Shown: positions 40,441 to 48,514 of the stretch, piece by piece
How positions within the stretch are numbered: the first letter of the stretch is position 1
Layout: each line of letters opens with the position of its first letter
NCBI RefSeq assembly: GCF_000359125.1
Contig: NZ_CAAF010000003.1
Span: 124,001 to 188,000, forward strand
Direction of reading: 5' to 3'
DNA: 64,000 nucleotides
Origin: Mesorhizobium sp. STM 4661
GTDB taxonomy: Bacteria > Pseudomonadota > Alphaproteobacteria > Rhizobiales > Rhizobiaceae
Made by a program: the position numbers and the translations under genes
Notes under the pieces: model-generated
The model's input: the letters and a program-made list of their open reading frames with translations, nothing else
What the model was told of the DNA's origin: nothing
The model's database searches: none

Positions 40441-41459
40441 GCACGCTCCACCGGCTTGCCGGTCGACTGGCGCACATGCAGCTCCGGCTTGATCAGTTCC
40501 TGCGACGGCCGCACCGTCTGTCCGTTGAGCTTGTCGAGCAAGGCGCTGGCGGCACGGCGGCCGACCTCGCGCTGGCCGTTCCAGACGGTGGTCAGCGCCG
40601 GCGTCGCGATCGCCGCCTCTTCGAGGTCGTCATAGCCGGTGACGGAGATGTCGATGCCCGGCAACAGGCCGGCGCGGGCAATGCCGTTCATCAGGCCGAT
40701 GGCGACGAGGTCGTTCCAGCAGCAGGCGGCGGTCGGCTTGTCCTTCAGCGCCAGGAACTGTCCGGCTGCCTCGAAGCCTGCCTGCTTGGTGCGCGGGCCG
40801 GCGATGCGCCAGGACGACCTGACCTCGAGCCCAGCCGCCTCCATGGCGTTGACATAGCCCTGGTAGCGGTCGCGGCCGGTCGAGGTCTGGTCGGTACCGC
40901 CGATCATGGCGATGCGCTTGTGGCCGAGCGAGATCAGATGGTTGGTGGCAAGCCCGGTGCCATAGGCATCGTCACCGCGAAACACCGGCACGTCAGCGCC
41001 CTCGACGGTGCGCGCGATCAACACCGCCGGCAGGCCGTTTTCCTCGGCCATCAGGATGTCGGAAGCCGGTGTGCCGATGGCCGGCGACATGATGACCCCA
41101 TCGGCGCCGAGCTGCAGAAGCGTGTCGATGAAGGTGCGCTGCTTTTCAAGCTGGTCGTAATGGTTCGACAGGATGAAGGTCTGCCGGCTACGGTCAAGCT
41201 CGCTTTCGATCGAGCGCAGGATCTCGGCGAAGAAGGGGTTCATGATATCGTGGACGACGACGCCAACGATGCCCGAGCGCGAGGTGCGCAGGCTGGCGGC
41301 GCGGCGGTTGTAGATATAGCCGATGGCGCGGGCGTGTTCCTTGATGCGGTCGCGGGTGGCGCCGGCGACCAGCGGGCTGTCGCGCAGCGCCAGCGAAACC
41401 GTCGCCGTGGACACGCCCAGCGCATCCGCGATCGTCGAAAGCTTGATCTTCTGTGCCAG
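40437..41459 (-). CDS. LacI-family transcription regulator, apparent CTG start
   Basis: A 340-residue LacI regulator. The helix-turn-helix reads KLSTIADALGVSTATVSLALRDSPLVAGATRDRI, followed by the hinge and a periplasmic-binding-like sensor domain (GIVGVVVHDIMNPFFAEI ... SVTGYDDLEEA). The first helix of the HTH needs codons upstream of the first canonical start (a GTG within the HTH at 41414). In frame the only fitting position is CTG 41459, giving (M)AQKIKLST, with GGGGAG about 8 bases upstream. The gene is followed by the overlapping 2-hydroxyacid dehydrogenase, its probable target. Confidence 0.9.
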   Translation of the reverse strand: MAQKIKLSTIADALGVSTATVSLALRDSPLVAGATRDRIKEHARAIGYIYNRRAASLRTSRSGIVGVVVHDIMNPFFAEILRSIESELDRSRQTFILSNHYDQLEKQRTFIDTLLQLGADGVIMSPAIGTPASDILMAEENGLPAVLIARTVEGADVPVFRGDDAYGTGLATNHLISLGHKRIAMIGGTDQTSTGRDRYQGYVNAMEAAGLEVRSSWRIAGPRTKQAGFEAAGQFLALKDKPTAACCWNDLVAIGLMNGIARAGLLPGIDISVTGYDDLEEAAIATPALTTVWNGQREVGRRAASALLDKLNGQTVRPSQELIKPELHVRQSTGKPVERA

Positions 41460-41480
41460 CCCTTCGCTCCCCGATCGTTT

Positions 41481-41495
41481 TTTAAACTGTTTAAA
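41481..41495. promoter_or_regulatory. Perfect palindromic operator of the LacI operon
   Basis: TTTAAAC-T-GTTTAAA is a perfect 7+1+7 palindrome, 21 bases upstream of the proposed LacI start. This placement is where LacI-type regulators bind to autoregulate. No second copy was seen in the window. Confidence 0.6.
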
Positions 41496-41525
41496 GGCGG
41501 CCTTATGCCATCGATCGGGAGCAAA

Positions 41526-42467
41526 TCAAAGTTTTTTCGCGAGCGTTTCCGCCTCCGCGTCCAGGGCCGCGTGATTGCGCAGGCGAAGCCGGTGTTCGCG
41601 ATGGACGATATAGAGGCCGCTGGCGACGATGACGGCGGCGCCAATGAGCGTCCAGCGGTCGGGAAACTGGTTGAAGACGAGCCAGCCGGAAATGATCATC
41701 CAGATCATCTGCGAATAGGGATAGGGAGCGAGCGCCGTGGTGGTTGCAAGCCGGTAGGCCTGCACCAGGAGCCAGTGGCCGATGCCGCCGAAGACGCCCA
41801 GCATCAGCAGGATGAACCAATCCCAGCCGTCATGCGGCAGGGAAAATGAGAACGGCAGCAGGGGCAAAAGCACAACGGCCGGCGCCAGCGCCGAAAACAG
41901 GATGAGGCTTTCCGCGGTTTCCGTCGCCGCCAGGCGACGCGTCATGATGACGTAGAAGCAGTTCGACAGTATCGAGCAAATCGCGAAGGCATGCCCGGTG
42001 CCGAAGGCGCCGACGCCCGGACGGGTGATGATGAGAACGCCGACAAAGCCCGTCAGGATCGCCAGCCAGCGACGCCAGCCCGCCCACTCGCCAAGCAGCG
42101 GACCGGCGAGCGCTGTGATCACCATCGGTCCGAAGAAATAGATCGACGTGGTTTCCGCAAGCTGCAGGGTCTGCAGGGCCAGAACGTTGAATATGGTCGA
42201 CCCGAACAGGAACAGACCGCGCGCGACCTGCGCCGGCAGGTTGGCGGGACGAAAGCGCGCCGGCTCGCGCCATCCGCGCAGAAACGCGCCGACCAGCAGG
42301 ACATGGACGGCAAAGCGAACCCAGGCGACAATCAGCGCCGAGACCCCGGCAAGCACCAGATATTTGCTGCTGGTGTCGAGGAAGGTGAAGAATACATAGA
42401 CCGAAAGCATGCAGAGGATCGCCGCAGGAGGCGTCGCGCTTTCGTCTTGTTTTCGGGGAGGACTCAA
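41526..42467 (-). CDS. EamA/RhaT-family drug/metabolite transporter
   Basis: A 313-residue inner-membrane protein with ten helices in two EamA repeats (about residues 15-145 and 157-298). TTSIYFFGPMVITALAGPLLGEWAGWRRWLA and the second repeat's PYSQMIWMIISGWLVFNQFPD are typical. Such proteins export amino acids, nucleosides or other metabolites; the substrate is unknown. TTG 42467 is the longest canonical start, ATG 42410 an alternative inside the first helix. It lies upstream of the LacI gene on the same strand. Confidence 0.85.
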   Translation of the reverse strand: MSPPRKQDESATPPAAILCMLSVYVFFTFLDTSSKYLVLAGVSALIVAWVRFAVHVLLVGAFLRGWREPARFRPANLPAQVARGLFLFGSTIFNVLALQTLQLAETTSIYFFGPMVITALAGPLLGEWAGWRRWLAILTGFVGVLIITRPGVGAFGTGHAFAICSILSNCFYVIMTRRLAATETAESLILFSALAPAVVLLPLLPFSFSLPHDGWDWFILLMLGVFGGIGHWLLVQAYRLATTTALAPYPYSQMIWMIISGWLVFNQFPDRWTLIGAAVIVASGLYIVHREHRLRLRNHAALDAEAETLAKKL

Positions 42468-42576
42468 TTTCAGGCCGGGTACTGAGGTAGAGCCCCACCT
42501 TTGCGGGAATTGTCACCCGTCGGCAAGCCAAAAGAGACTGGCACAACAAGAGCCAACGACAGGCTTAGATCGAGAC

Positions 42577-42984
42577 TTAAGCCTGCATGCGGGCGCCCTT
42601 GGTGATCTTGTCGACCAGCTTCTTGTCGGCGCGCAGCGCGATGCCGACCACCTTGACGTCGCCGGGCGCGAATTCGGCAAAGACGGCGCGGTTGGCGACA
42701 TCGTGGCCGGTCGAGAACATTTCCTCGACATAGAGCGACGTCGTCACGCCACGCTCCAGCGCCCGTCGGTGGATCGCGCCAAGTGTTGCGCTGTCGGCGG
42801 AAAGCACAATGACCGGCTGGATCGAGAGCGGGTTGTAGATATTGCCGGCGCGGTCCCGGTAGGGCTCCCCAATGATGTCTGGAAATTGCGCGACGATGCC
42901 GCTGGTCAGGAAGGCGGTGACGTTGAGCTTCTGCCAGACGGGAAGGTCATCCCAGAGCACGATTGCAAATTTCGTATCGAACAT
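42577..42984 (-). CDS. DUF2000 family protein
   Basis: A 135-residue protein with the DUF2000 layout: MFDTKFAIVLWDDLPVWQKLNVTAFLTSGI at the N-terminus, PVIVLSADSATLGAIHRRALERGV in the middle and GIALRADKKLVDKITKG at the end. The fold is that of peptidyl-tRNA hydrolase II-like proteins; no reaction is established. A good ribosome binding site (GGGGA) precedes ATG 42984. Confidence 0.85.
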   Translation of the reverse strand: MFDTKFAIVLWDDLPVWQKLNVTAFLTSGIVAQFPDIIGEPYRDRAGNIYNPLSIQPVIVLSADSATLGAIHRRALERGVTTSLYVEEMFSTGHDVANRAVFAEFAPGDVKVVGIALRADKKLVDKITKGARMQA

Positions 42985-43080
42985 GAACGTCCCCGATCAA
43001 ATCGATCCGGCACAGATGGTGTCGGCTGCTTGCGGCCTGCAAGCCATGGAGACAGAAATTCGCCCGGGGACGAGACTGGG

Positions 43081-43557
43081 TCAGTCGTCGATGTCGGTAT
43101 CGTCATCGAGGAGCACCATCTCCTCGTTGGAAAGATTGGCCTCGATGCGGGCGAGCAATTTGAACAGCGCCTTCTGGTCCTTCTTGTCGAGGCCCTTGAG
43201 CGCCTGCTTTTCGGTCTTCTTCACCGATTTCTCGATGGCGTGGATGATTTCGCGGCCGGTTTCGGTCAGGAAGATATGGGCCTGACGGGCATCGTTCACC
43301 GAGGCGCGCTTTTCCAGGAAGCCTTGCGCCTGCAGCCGGTTGATGGTCTTGGTGATGGTTGGCGGGCGTACGCCGAGGCGGCCGGCGAGAGTGCCGGGCG
43401 TCTGGCCGTCCTCGCGATCGAGCGCCAGCATGATCTGGTCCTGCCCGGCATAGAAGCCGTGCGCCAGGAGCCGCGCGGCGAGAGCCGTTCGCGCCAGCCG
43501 CGCCGCCGAATGCAGCCGGCTCATTGTCGCAGTCTTGTCCGCCTTGGCCATGGTCAT
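43081..43557 (-). CDS. MarR-family transcription regulator
   Basis: A 158-residue winged-helix regulator. HSAARLARTALAARLLAHGFYAGQDQIMLAL is helix 1-2; the DNA-recognition helix is in GVRPPTITKTINRLQAQGFLEKRASVNDARQAHIFLT, with the wing RASVNDARQ. A C-terminal acidic tail (DDDTDIDD) is unusual. ATG 43557 has GAAGAGGG upstream; ATG 43551 is possible. It is upstream of the DUF2000 gene on the same strand with a 96-base gap; its targets are unknown. Confidence 0.92.
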   Translation of the reverse strand: MTMAKADKTATMSRLHSAARLARTALAARLLAHGFYAGQDQIMLALDREDGQTPGTLAGRLGVRPPTITKTINRLQAQGFLEKRASVNDARQAHIFLTETGREIIHAIEKSVKKTEKQALKGLDKKDQKALFKLLARIEANLSNEEMVLLDDDTDIDD

Positions 43558-43768
43558 CCCTCTTCGGCCGAACCGGTGCGAGCAACATAGAAGCTGCCGG
43601 GCGGTTGGCAATCGACGATCAAAAAGAATCCGGCGCCGAAAACAGCTTTGCCGGCAAGCATTGCGATGTCCGCCGTGGTGAATGCCAGATGTTTATTTCA
43701 GTTAGATGACAAAAGACTTTCGCTGCCGGGACTTTGCAGGGCAGGCGATGCACACCAAACCGCACTGC

Positions 43769-44500
43769 TCAGCCGGCCTTCACCGCGACGATCAAGAGGG
43801 CTTGATAGGCCTCCGCCACCTCGCGAACCGCCGCCTGCGACAGCGGTCCGGCCCGCCGTGCGATGCCATCCCTGGCATTCAGCGTGTCGCGCTTGCCGGA
43901 CCGATCGTTATAGGGCGCGACGGTGGTGAATATCTGCTCGCTCAAGCTGTCGGGGAAAAACAGCTGGCCGGTCATCACCGACTTGTCGTCGGGGAAGACC
44001 TTGAAGTGGATGTGGGTGGTGCGGCCACGATACCAGCCGGGATAGACGGTGGCGAAGGAGACGATGCCATTCTCGTCGCTCTTCTGCCAGCCGCGCAGAA
44101 AACTCTGGCCGGAGGTGTCGACATCCTGGCCGTCGCCCTGCCCGGGATAACCGGAATAATGCCCTTGCGCGTCGCAATGCCAGATGTCGACGCGCGCGCC
44201 GGCAAGCGGGCGACAGGCCGCGTCGACGATTTGCAGCCGCACATTGAGGGCAATGCCTTTTTTGCCCTCGGTGATATCGGCGCGATCGAGCTTCGGATCA
44301 AAATAGAACGGCCCTTCGGTGACCTCGGGCGTGATGGCGCAGACGCCGGCGCCATTCTCGAACAGAGCAAGCCCGGCATAGGGTGAAGCCTCTCCGGCCG
44401 TTGCCCCGGCTGGTAGAACAATGCCGCCGCCAGCGGTCACCGCGATGAGGCTGAGGGCCTGACGCCGGCTCATGGGCAAGGAAAATGGTTCGTCGGACAT
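43769..44500 (-). CDS. Intradiol ring-cleavage dioxygenase (protocatechuate 3,4-dioxygenase beta-like), exported
   Basis: A 243-residue protein with an N-terminal signal carrying two arginines ([15 protein letters not shown]), so possibly Tat-exported. The intradiol fold follows: [29 protein letters not shown] and [16 protein letters not shown]. Iron-ligand candidates are the tyrosines in HYSGY and GWYRGR and the histidines of THIHFK. Secreted intradiol-like dioxygenases act on catechols or aromatic polymers outside the cytoplasm; the substrate is unknown. ATG 44500 is preferred to an upstream extension. Confidence 0.88.
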   Translation of the reverse strand: MSDEPFSLPMSRRQALSLIAVTAGGGIVLPAGATAGEASPYAGLALFENGAGVCAITPEVTEGPFYFDPKLDRADITEGKKGIALNVRLQIVDAACRPLAGARVDIWHCDAQGHYSGYPGQGDGQDVDTSGQSFLRGWQKSDENGIVSFATVYPGWYRGRTTHIHFKVFPDDKSVMTGQLFFPDSLSEQIFTTVAPYNDRSGKRDTLNARDGIARRAGPLSQAAVREVAEAYQALLIVAVKAG

Positions 44501-44604
44501 CTGGCGCCTCTCAGGCAGGCCTGTTTGGCCCATCGGTTTGCCGCGTGCAAAAGCCGGGCACACATCCTATATGGAGCCGACAATCTCCTTTTCGAGGCCC
44601 AGAC

Positions 44605-45642
44605 ATGAGCGATGCCCAGACGACGCAGATTCCCGTAACCGTCCTCACCGGCTATCTCGGCGCCGGCAAGACGACGCTGCTCAACCGCATCCTCTCGGAA
44701 AACCACGGCAAGCGCTATGCAGTCATCGTCAACGAGTTCGGCGAGATCGGCATCGACAATGAGCTGATCGTGGAATCCGACGAGGAAATCTACGAGATGA
44801 ACAATGGCTGCGTCTGCTGCACGGTGCGCGGCGACCTGATCCGTGTCGTCGAAGGCCTGATGCGCCGGCCCGGCCGTTTCGATGCCATCGTGGTCGAAAC
44901 GACCGGCCTCGCGGATCCCGTGCCGGTGGCGCAGACCTTCTTCATGGACGACGACGTGCGCTCCAAGACCAGGCTCGACGCGGTGGTGGCGCTGGTCGAC
45001 GCCAAGCACCTGCCGCTGCGGCTGAAGGATTCCCGGGAAGCCGAGGACCAGATCGCCTTTGCCGATGTCGTCGTGCTCAACAAGACCGATCTGGTGACGC
45101 CGGAGGAGCTCGCCAAGGTCGAGGCGACGATCCGCGCGATCAACCCCGCGGCCAGGATCCATCGCACCACCCGCGCCGGCGTGGCGCTGTCGGAGGTTCT
45201 CGATCGCGGCGCCTTCGATCTTGCCCGTGCTCTGGAGAACGATCCGCATTTCCTCGAGGCGCATGACGACCACGACCATCATGATCATGACGGGCACGAT
45301 CACGACGACCACCATCATCACGCGCATCCCTCCGACATCCATGACGTGACGGTGCAGTCGGTGTCGCTGCGCGGCGGCGAGATGGACCCGAAAAAGTTCT
45401 TCCCGTGGATCGAGAAGGTCACCCAGATGGAAGGGCCGAACATCCTCAGGCTGAAGGGCATCATCGCGCTCAAGGGCGATGACGAGCGCTATGTCATCCA
45501 GGGTGTGCACATGATCATCGAGGGCGACCACCAGCGCGCCTGGAAGGATGGCGAGAAACACGAGAGCCGGCTGGTGTTCATCGGCCGCGAACTCGACGCC
45601 GACCGGCTGAAGAAGAGTTTCGAGGCCTGCCAGGCGGCTTGA
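44605..45642 (+). CDS. CobW/COG0523 GTPase, probable metal chaperone
   Basis: A 345-residue G3E-family GTPase. Walker A is [13 protein letters not shown]; the CxCC metal motif is [15 protein letters not shown] and NKTDL complete the GTPase. A His/Asp-rich stretch (residues about 225-250, [20 protein letters not shown]) suggests zinc or another metal buffering. The C-terminal CobW_C domain follows. COG0523 proteins hand metal to client enzymes, often under zinc limitation. It is divergent from the dioxygenase gene and precedes the WD40 gene. Confidence 0.93.
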   Translation: MSDAQTTQIPVTVLTGYLGAGKTTLLNRILSENHGKRYAVIVNEFGEIGIDNELIVESDEEIYEMNNGCVCCTVRGDLIRVVEGLMRRPGRFDAIVVETTGLADPVPVAQTFFMDDDVRSKTRLDAVVALVDAKHLPLRLKDSREAEDQIAFADVVVLNKTDLVTPEELAKVEATIRAINPAARIHRTTRAGVALSEVLDRGAFDLARALENDPHFLEAHDDHDHHDHDGHDHDDHHHHAHPSDIHDVTVQSVSLRGGEMDPKKFFPWIEKVTQMEGPNILRLKGIIALKGDDERYVIQGVHMIIEGDHQRAWKDGEKHESRLVFIGRELDADRLKKSFEACQAA

Positions 45643-45679
45643 TTTCCAACCCTTATAACGTTAGCGCTGCCCCTTCTTT

Positions 45680-45826
45680 CCTTCTCCCCTTGTGGGAGAA
45701 GGTGGCCGAGCGCAGCTCGGTCGGATGAGGGGTGTTCCAGCTTGGCATCGGCGGCGATCCGTCCAACACCCCTCATCCGTCTTGGCGCTGCGCGCCAATC
45801 CACCTTCTCCCACAAGGGGAGAAGGT
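45680..45826. repeat. Palindromic intergenic repeat, class B
   Basis: CCTTCTCCCCTTGTGGGAGAAGGTGG (left) and CCACCTTCTCCCACAAGGGGAGAAGG (right) enclose inner arms (CGGATGAGGGGTGTT with AACACCCCTCATCCG). The element fills most of the 262-base gap between the CobW and WD40 genes. It is unlike the class A element in sequence but has the same nested-hairpin design. Nothing else is seen in this gap. Confidence 0.85.
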
Positions 45827-45904
45827 CGCGTCGCACCCTGGCCGCGCTAATGATTCCTCCAATGGCGGCAAGGCGACCAAACAATCTCTAATGGAACAGT
45901 TCGC

Positions 45905-46879
45905 ATGCCCACAGTCGCTCCGCTTGATCTCGAAGGCCACTGCGTTGCCGCCGTCTTCCTCGACGACGTGCCGCATTTCGCCCTGGCCGACGGCGCCGTC
46001 CACCGGCTCGACCACGGCCACAAGACGGTGCAGGCCAATGACGGGCTGCTCGCTGCCATCCATGATGTGGCTAACGACCGGCTGATCACCGGTGGCGAGG
46101 ACGGCAAGGTCTTTGCCATCACCGCCGGTGGCAATGCCGCGGAAATGGCGAGTGCCGGCAAGAAATGGGTCACCGGCGTCGCCGCCGGGCCGCAAGGCGC
46201 CATTGCCTTCGCCTCGGGCAAGACCGCCTTTGTGCGCTTTGCCGACGGCAAGACCCGGGAATTCGCGCATCCGCGCTCGGTCGAGGGGCTGGCGTTTTCG
46301 CCCAAGGGCATGCGTTTCGGCGTCGCCCGCTACAATGGCGCGACGCTGCACTTTCCTGCGGCCGCGGGAAAGCCGGTCGAACTCGAATGGGCCGGCGCCC
46401 ATACCGGCATCACTTTCTCGCCGGACGGCGCCTTCCTCGTCACCACAATGCAGGAGAACGCCCTGCATGGCTGGAAACTCGCCGACGGCAAGCACATGCG
46501 CATGAGCGGCTACCCCGGCAAGGTGAAAAGCCTGTCGTGGGCGCCCAAGGGAAAATGGCTGGCAAGCTCCGGCGCCCCGGCGGCGATCGTCTGGCCGTTT
46601 TCAAGCAAGGACGGGCCGATGGGCAAGGCGCCGCTGGAGCTCGGCACGCGCGGAAACGCCTTGGTGACCTCCGTCGCCTGCCATCCAAGCCAGGATGTGG
46701 TCGCTATCGGCTATGACGACGGCATGGTGATGGCGGTGCGCTTTGCCGACGCCAAGGAGGTGCTGCTGCGCCGGCCGGGCAAGGGCGCCATCACCGCGAT
46801 GATGTGGGACAAGGAAGAACGCCGCGTAGCCTTCGGCAGTGCTGCCGGCGACTGCGGCGTCATCGACATTTCAGCGTAG
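45905..46879 (+). CDS. WD40-repeat beta-propeller protein
   Basis: A 324-residue protein of seven degenerate WD40-like repeats; clear ones are SVEGLAFSPKGMRFGVARYNGATLHF, HTGITFSPDGAFLVTTMQENALHGWKL and VKSLSWAPKGKWLASSGAPAAIVWPF. No signal peptide, so cytoplasmic. Such propellers are scaffolds; pairing with a COG0523 GTPase just upstream suggests a metal-trafficking partner. A repeat separates the two genes but they share strand. The stop TAG 46877-46879 runs into an octamer array. Confidence 0.85.
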   Translation: MPTVAPLDLEGHCVAAVFLDDVPHFALADGAVHRLDHGHKTVQANDGLLAAIHDVANDRLITGGEDGKVFAITAGGNAAEMASAGKKWVTGVAAGPQGAIAFASGKTAFVRFADGKTREFAHPRSVEGLAFSPKGMRFGVARYNGATLHFPAAAGKPVELEWAGAHTGITFSPDGAFLVTTMQENALHGWKLADGKHMRMSGYPGKVKSLSWAPKGKWLASSGAPAAIVWPFSSKDGPMGKAPLELGTRGNALVTSVACHPSQDVVAIGYDDGMVMAVRFADAKEVLLRRPGKGAITAMMWDKEERRVAFGSAAGDCGVIDISA

Positions 46880-47050
46880 GGGAGTACGGGAATAAGGGAG
46901 TAGGGGAGTAGGTACGCAGTGAGCGCCGCTCCCTATTCCCCTATTCCCCTATTCCCCTATTCCCCTATTCCCCTATTCCCCTATTCCCCTATTCCCCTAT
47001 TCCCCTATTCCCCTATTCCCCTATTCCCCTATTCCCCTATTCCCCTATTC
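46880..47050. repeat. Octanucleotide tandem array with inverted arm, locus 2
   Basis: A left arm of about four degenerate GGGARTAG units (46880-46912) begins right after the WD40 stop. After an 18-base spacer, fifteen perfect copies of CCCTATTC (46931-47050) form the inverted arm. The unit is the reverse complement of GGGAATAG, the same family as locus 1 with one base changed. The array encodes a repetitive PYSPIPLF peptide on the plus strand, which is regarded as non-coding. Confidence 0.93.
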
Positions 47051-47131
47051 CTGAACCATTGCAGGGCAGCCGCGCGGCCAATTGCGGTTCCGGGCGCCAA
47101 CTGGCTAGAGTGACGTACAAAAGAGGCGCCC

Positions 47132-48514
47132 ATGCTCGTGTCGGACCGTTCGAAGACTTTCATCGGTGGCATCAGCGCTGCCCGCGTCTGTGCGCTGCGC
47201 GAGAGCGAGGCGGCCATCTTCCGCAAGGCGCGGCCGAAATCGGCGGCAAAGGTCGGCAACGGCCTACCCGGCTTCTTCGGCGGCGTGCCGATGCACTGGA
47301 TGGCCGACTGGCCGACGCCCTTCCCGATCTTGGTCGACAGCGCCAAGGGCGCCACCATCACCGACATCGACGGCAACCGGCTGGACGATTTCTGCCTCGG
47401 CGACACCGGCTCGATGTTCGGCCATTCGCCGCCGCCGGTCGCCCGCGCCATCCGCGCGCAGGCTCGACGCGGCCTGACCTATATGCTGCCTTCCGAAGAT
47501 GCGCTTGCCATCGGCCCGCTGCTCAAGCAGCGCTTCGGCCTGCCTTTCTGGCAGATCGCGACGACGGCGACCGACGCCAACCGCTTTGCGCTGCGCGTTG
47601 CCCGCGCCGTCACCGGCCGCGAGAAGATCCTGGTCTTCAACGGCTGCTATCATGGCTCCGTTGACGAGACGATGGTGCGGCTGGTCGACGGAAGGCCGGC
47701 CAACCGGCCCGGACTGGCCGGCGAATTCCGCGACCTGACCCGGGCGACCGAAATCATCGAGTTCAACGACCTGCCGGCGCTGGAGGCCGCACTCCGGAAC
47801 AAGGACATCGCCTGCATCATCACCGAGCCGGTGCTGACCAATTCCTGCATGGTGCTGCCCGAACGCGGCTTCCACGATGCGTTGCGGCGCCTCACCCGTG
47901 CGGCCGGAGCGCTGCTTTTGATCGATGAGACGCACACGATCTCGACCGGCCCCGGCGGCTACACCAGGACATACGGGCTGGAGCCTGACCTGTTCGTATT
48001 GGGCAAGCCAATCGCCGGCGGCGTGCCGGCCAGTGTGTGGGGGATGAGCGAGGACGTCGCCACGCGCTACACCGATTATAGCAGGACCAAGGAGCCAGGC
48101 TATTCCGGCATGGGCACGACGCTGTCTGCCAATCCGCTGCAATTCGCGGCGATGCGCGCGACGCTGGAAGAGGTGATGACCGACGAGAATTACGCCCATA
48201 TGGACCGGCTGGCGCGGCGGCTCGACGCCGGATTGACCGCCGTCATCGACCGCTACCGCCTGCCCTGGCATGTTGCGCGTGTCGGCGCCCGCGTCGAGTT
48301 CATCTGCGCGCCCGGCCCGCTGAGGAATGGCGGCGAAGCGGAAGCAGCGCATGCGCCCGATCTCGAAGCGGCGATTCATGTCGCGCTGGTCAATCGCGGC
48401 GTGCTGATCGCACCCTTCCACAATATGATGCTGATCTCGCCGGCGACGAGCGCGGCCCAGGTGAACAAGCTGATCACCGCCTTCGCAGCAGTTGCGGCAA
48501 GGCTCACGGCGTGA
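47132..48514 (+). CDS. Class-III aminotransferase (glutamate-1-semialdehyde aminomutase-like)
   Basis: A 460-residue PLP enzyme of the class-III aminotransferase family. NGCYHGSVDETMV, the PLP-aspartate segment LLLIDETHT, and the Schiff-base lysine in LFVLGKPIAGGVPASVWG are present. The closest layout is GSA-type transaminases acting on omega-amino groups. It is coupled to the glutamine synthetase-like gene (stop overlaps GTG start), so it probably acts on an amine or its gamma-glutamyl derivative. ATG 47132 has GAGG upstream. Confidence 0.88.
   Translation: MLVSDRSKTFIGGISAARVCALRESEAAIFRKARPKSAAKVGNGLPGFFGGVPMHWMADWPTPFPILVDSAKGATITDIDGNRLDDFCLGDTGSMFGHSPPPVARAIRAQARRGLTYMLPSEDALAIGPLLKQRFGLPFWQIATTATDANRFALRVARAVTGREKILVFNGCYHGSVDETMVRLVDGRPANRPGLAGEFRDLTRATEIIEFNDLPALEAALRNKDIACIITEPVLTNSCMVLPERGFHDALRRLTRAAGALLLIDETHTISTGPGGYTRTYGLEPDLFVLGKPIAGGVPASVWGMSEDVATRYTDYSRTKEPGYSGMGTTLSANPLQFAAMRATLEEVMTDENYAHMDRLARRLDAGLTAVIDRYRLPWHVARVGARVEFICAPGPLRNGGEAEAAHAPDLEAAIHVALVNRGVLIAPFHNMMLISPATSAAQVNKLITAFAAVAARLTA

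Noticed and set aside
46880-47050. CRISPR array
   Set aside because: Units are 8 bases with no spacers and there are no cas genes; this is a simple tandem repeat. The same holds for 9737-9883.
46919-47113. 64-codon frame encoding repeated PYSPIPLF units
   Set aside because: Entirely made from the octamer array; repeats of this kind are open by periodicity and are not evidence of a protein.
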